From: a virus
DNA length: 64,000 nt
Virus record (IMG/VR): IMGVR_UViG_3300024346_006511
Location: 1 to 64,000 of that record
Strand: one strand, 5' to 3'
The position numbers were made by a program, and so were the translations under genes. Positions 62,376 to 64,000 of the stretch are shown here, piece by piece (position 1 is the stretch's first letter; every line of letters begins with the position of its first letter). The notes under the pieces were generated by a model, which had not been told where the DNA came from, made no database searches, and saw only the letters and a program-made list of their open reading frames with translations.

Positions 62376-63287
62376 TTACTGTCTTAAAGTTTTTTCTATT
62401 CTGTAATCAGTATTAGTGAAAAAATCAGGAATAAACCTTGAATGAGTAGCTCTAATAGGGTTAATATCTAATCCTCCTCTTCTAGTATATAAACAAGATA
62501 CCATTAAATCTTCTGGTTGATATGCATCTGTTAAATGTTTAAATACCATTTCACAAATCTCTTCATGGAAGTGACTTACAGTTCTATGAGATACAATATA
62601 CTTCGCTACTGATTCAGGAGAAGGAATATTCTTTCCTTTCATTCTAATAAAGACATCTCCCCAGTCTGGTTGATTAGTTACTCTACAATTAGATCTTAAT
62701 AGGTTAGATCTTAACTTTACTTCTTTAGCCTCTTCTGATACAGTTTCTATTTCTAATTGAGAAGCATCTGAAGAGAAAGCAGTGAAGTCTATTTGATCTA
62801 AATCTGCAATCTCAGCTAAATCTTGATAACCTTCAAAAGATAATGCTTTACCGTCTTCTGAATCTGTGTAAAAACTTACTGTTGTATCTGTTTCAAGTAA
62901 CTTATCTAAATCACTTTTTACCTTCTCTTCAATCTGTATAATACAATCCACAGAAGTAGCTCCTAATCTAGTCATATTAAAAGAATTTAAGTATAACTTA
63001 ATAGATTTAGATTCTACGTGATATTGAGAGTTTGAAGGACATACAATTTTTAACATTCCTGCAACAGGTAAGCCTTTATCTGTAATTGCTGATACTTCAT
63101 AACAGTTCCAAGTATCTACTCCTACAAAGTCCTTATCAGTTAATCCATAGCCTTCTCTATTCAAATAGCGAGGTACTTTAACTAATAGCTCTGGTGCGTA
63201 GGTATCTTTATACCCGTCTCCACCTACTTTTCCTAAATGTTTAGACGCAATGTCTACTACTTCTTGATAATTTTTAACTTCTGCCAT
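62376..63287 (-). CDS. queF: QueF-type preQ0 reductase
   Basis: About 303 residues from the ATG at 63287, which directly follows the nuclease stop; the longer frame is not preferred. It matches the long (E. coli-type) QueF that reduces preQ0 to preQ1 with NADPH. Substrate motif ESKSIKLYLNSFNMTR (~92-107), catalytic LRSNCRVTNQPDWGDV (Cys ~206, Asp ~213), and SHFHEEICEMVFKHL (~244) with the conserved Glu are present. In phages this family serves deazaguanine DNA modification. Confidence 0.9.
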   Translation of the reverse strand: MAEVKNYQEVVDIASKHLGKVGGDGYKDTYAPELLVKVPRYLNREGYGLTDKDFVGVDTWNCYEVSAITDKGLPVAGMLKIVCPSNSQYHVESKSIKLYLNSFNMTRLGATSVDCIIQIEEKVKSDLDKLLETDTTVSFYTDSEDGKALSFEGYQDLAEIADLDQIDFTAFSSDASQLEIETVSEEAKEVKLRSNLLRSNCRVTNQPDWGDVFIRMKGKNIPSPESVAKYIVSHRTVSHFHEEICEMVFKHLTDAYQPEDLMVSCLYTRRGGLDINPIRATHSRFIPDFFTNTDYRIEKTLRQ

Positions 63288-63288
63288 A

Positions 63289-63654
63289 TTAACCTTTAAA
63301 TAATTGTTTTTTACCACCCTCATAAACATAAGCGTGTCCGTTTTCTATTAATAAATCATTAAGAGATTTTTCTTCTCCTTTGATGAATATTTCTGCAAGT
63401 ACTCTACCGTACTTACCTTTACCGTAAGATTGTATTTCAAACTTACCATCATTCATCTCTAAATATTTTTTCGTAAAATCAGAAGCAAGAAGACCTTTAG
63501 CTTTTTCTTCTAAGTTTCTTGTTCTCTTTTCCCAGGTATCTACACCTTTAAATCTAAGTCTTGCTTTAACCCAAGTACTGAATCCTAAGTCGATCATAAC
63601 ATCTGCTGTGTCACCATCAACTACTCTTAATAATTTTGCTCCGTATCTAAACAT
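63289..63654 (-). CDS. Thermonuclease-like (SNase) nuclease
   Basis: A 121-residue SNase-fold nuclease. VVDGDTADVMIDLG (~11-24) has the Asp, ARLRFKGVDTWEKRTRNLEE (~32-51) the Arg/Glu, and GKYGRVLAEIFI (~80-91) the second Arg. LLIENGHAYVYEGGKK ends the domain. It is without an evident signal peptide, so it may work in the cytoplasm on host nucleic acid. It overlaps the next upstream gene by 8 bp. Confidence 0.85.
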   Translation of the reverse strand: MFRYGAKLLRVVDGDTADVMIDLGFSTWVKARLRFKGVDTWEKRTRNLEEKAKGLLASDFTKKYLEMNDGKFEIQSYGKGKYGRVLAEIFIKGEEKSLNDLLIENGHAYVYEGGKKQLFKG

Positions 63655-64000
63655 TTATAAAATCTAAAATTTGTTCTACCCTTTGCATAGGGGAACCAGT
63701 TATCGTCAAATAAGGTTGACGTACACCTTCAAGAACAGCTTTAAACTCACTATCTATTTCCTTTCTCCATTGTTCATCTACACTTCTAACTCCATCGTCT
63801 ACTGAATCGAATTCAATAGGGAAATAAACATAATGAGTATATTCGCTCTTTATTCTATTCCAAGTATCTTCTATATAATCGTTCGTATATGTAGTTACTC
63901 CTTTCATAAATCTAGAGTAAACTAAAACATCCATATAACATCTATCTAATACTAAGTTATAAGGTTGAAGTAAAGCTTCCAAATGAAAACTACTAATAGC
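63647..64000 (-). CDS. NadR/AAA_28-like P-loop kinase, start beyond the window
   Basis: The frame remains open to base 64000, so the N-terminus with the Walker A loop is not seen. The visible 117 residues hold YNLVLDRCYMDVLVYSRFMK (~15-34 of the visible part; DR and D near the second acid), DGVRSVDEQWRKEIDSEF (~70-87) and PYLTITGSPMQRVEQIL at the end. This order fits NadR-type ribosylnicotinamide or related nucleotide kinases. Its role in NAD metabolism is inferred with nadE. Confidence 0.65.
   Translation of the reverse strand, partial: AISSFHLEALLQPYNLVLDRCYMDVLVYSRFMKGVTTYTNDYIEDTWNRIKSEYTHYVYFPIEFDSVDDGVRSVDEQWRKEIDSEFKAVLEGVRQPYLTITGSPMQRVEQILDFINV

Noticed and set aside
1-64000. CRISPR arrays, insertion sequences and integrase
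   Set aside because: No direct repeats with regular spacing, no transposase or integrase motifs, and no terminal inverted repeats were found by eye.

Overview
The window is a stretch of a large tailed-phage (Caudoviricetes) genome, very probably infecting a Bacteroidota / Flavobacteriia host. Evidence for a phage: about 120 tightly packed small genes, nearly all on the minus strand with 1-4 bp overlaps, a family A DNA polymerase with its own 3'-5' exonuclease, an endolysin / holin-like / spanin-like block, a single tRNA-Arg(UCU), and many phage-type accessory genes. Evidence for the host: exported proteins end their signal peptides in FSQ, FGQ or FAQ as flavobacterial proteins do, promoters look like the Bacteroidota TTG / TAnnTTTG type, and one lipoprotein carries a fold resembling the type IX secretion sorting domain. 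No capsid, portal or terminase gene is visible, so this is the accessory, replication, glycan and envelope part of the genome.

Layout. 0-2.4 kb: a partial gene, a helical gene, then the only plus-strand block (902-2441; small proteins, an SPPF-type methyltransferase, a 2-oxoglutarate oxygenase). 2.4-6.8 kb: small unknown proteins, a 0.33 kb region with no convincing gene, and the first SGNH hydrolase. 6.8-21.8 kb: short transcription units, each with a near-identical promoter: RecA-like ATPase, SWIM and other zinc proteins, esterase, tRNA, oxygenase plus flavin reductase pair, two more SGNH hydrolases, DUF932, lytic transglycosylase and a degenerate HNH protein. 21.8-36.9 kb: a glycan island with ten glycosyltransferase-like genes, NeuB, a NeuA-like cytidylyltransferase, a polysaccharide pyruvyl transferase, a sulfotransferase, an APS-kinase-like protein, two HAD phosphatases and a methyltransferase. 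37-41.4 kb: RecB/Cas4-like nuclease, Nmad1-type protein and the lysis block. 41.4-46.7 kb: an export cassette (CsgG-like protein, outer-membrane barrel with a long acidic/serine-rich arm, lipoprotein, cohesin-like secreted protein). 47-53.9 kb: zinc ribbon, probable structural protein, two more glycosyltransferases, third oxygenase, nucleosidase and adenine phosphoribosyltransferase. 53.9-54.4 kb: an apparent stand-alone small RNA gene between two terminators, then a histone H1-like gene. 54.4-64 kb: NAD synthetase, GroEL, GroES, Hsp20, second sulfotransferase, DNA polymerase, GIY-YIG and J-domain proteins, QueF, a nuclease and a partial NadR-like kinase.

How the parts fit. At least 18 promoters share TTG, exactly 20 bp, then TAT(A/C)TT, most followed by a conserved AAAGGTTATG start context; this looks like one genome-wide expression system with subclasses. 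The glycan island plus the outlying glycosyltransferases suggest that the phage builds a nonulosonic-acid-type, possibly pyruvylated and sulfated glycan. QueF and Nmad1 point to modified DNA bases. NadE plus the kinase, and the nucleosidase plus phosphoribosyltransferase, point to control of NAD and adenine pools. Of the less expected elements, the small RNA gene (53.9-54.05 kb), a GC-rich hairpin repeated 50 kb apart, and the export cassette most deserve follow-up. Functions are read from motifs by eye; no database search was run.
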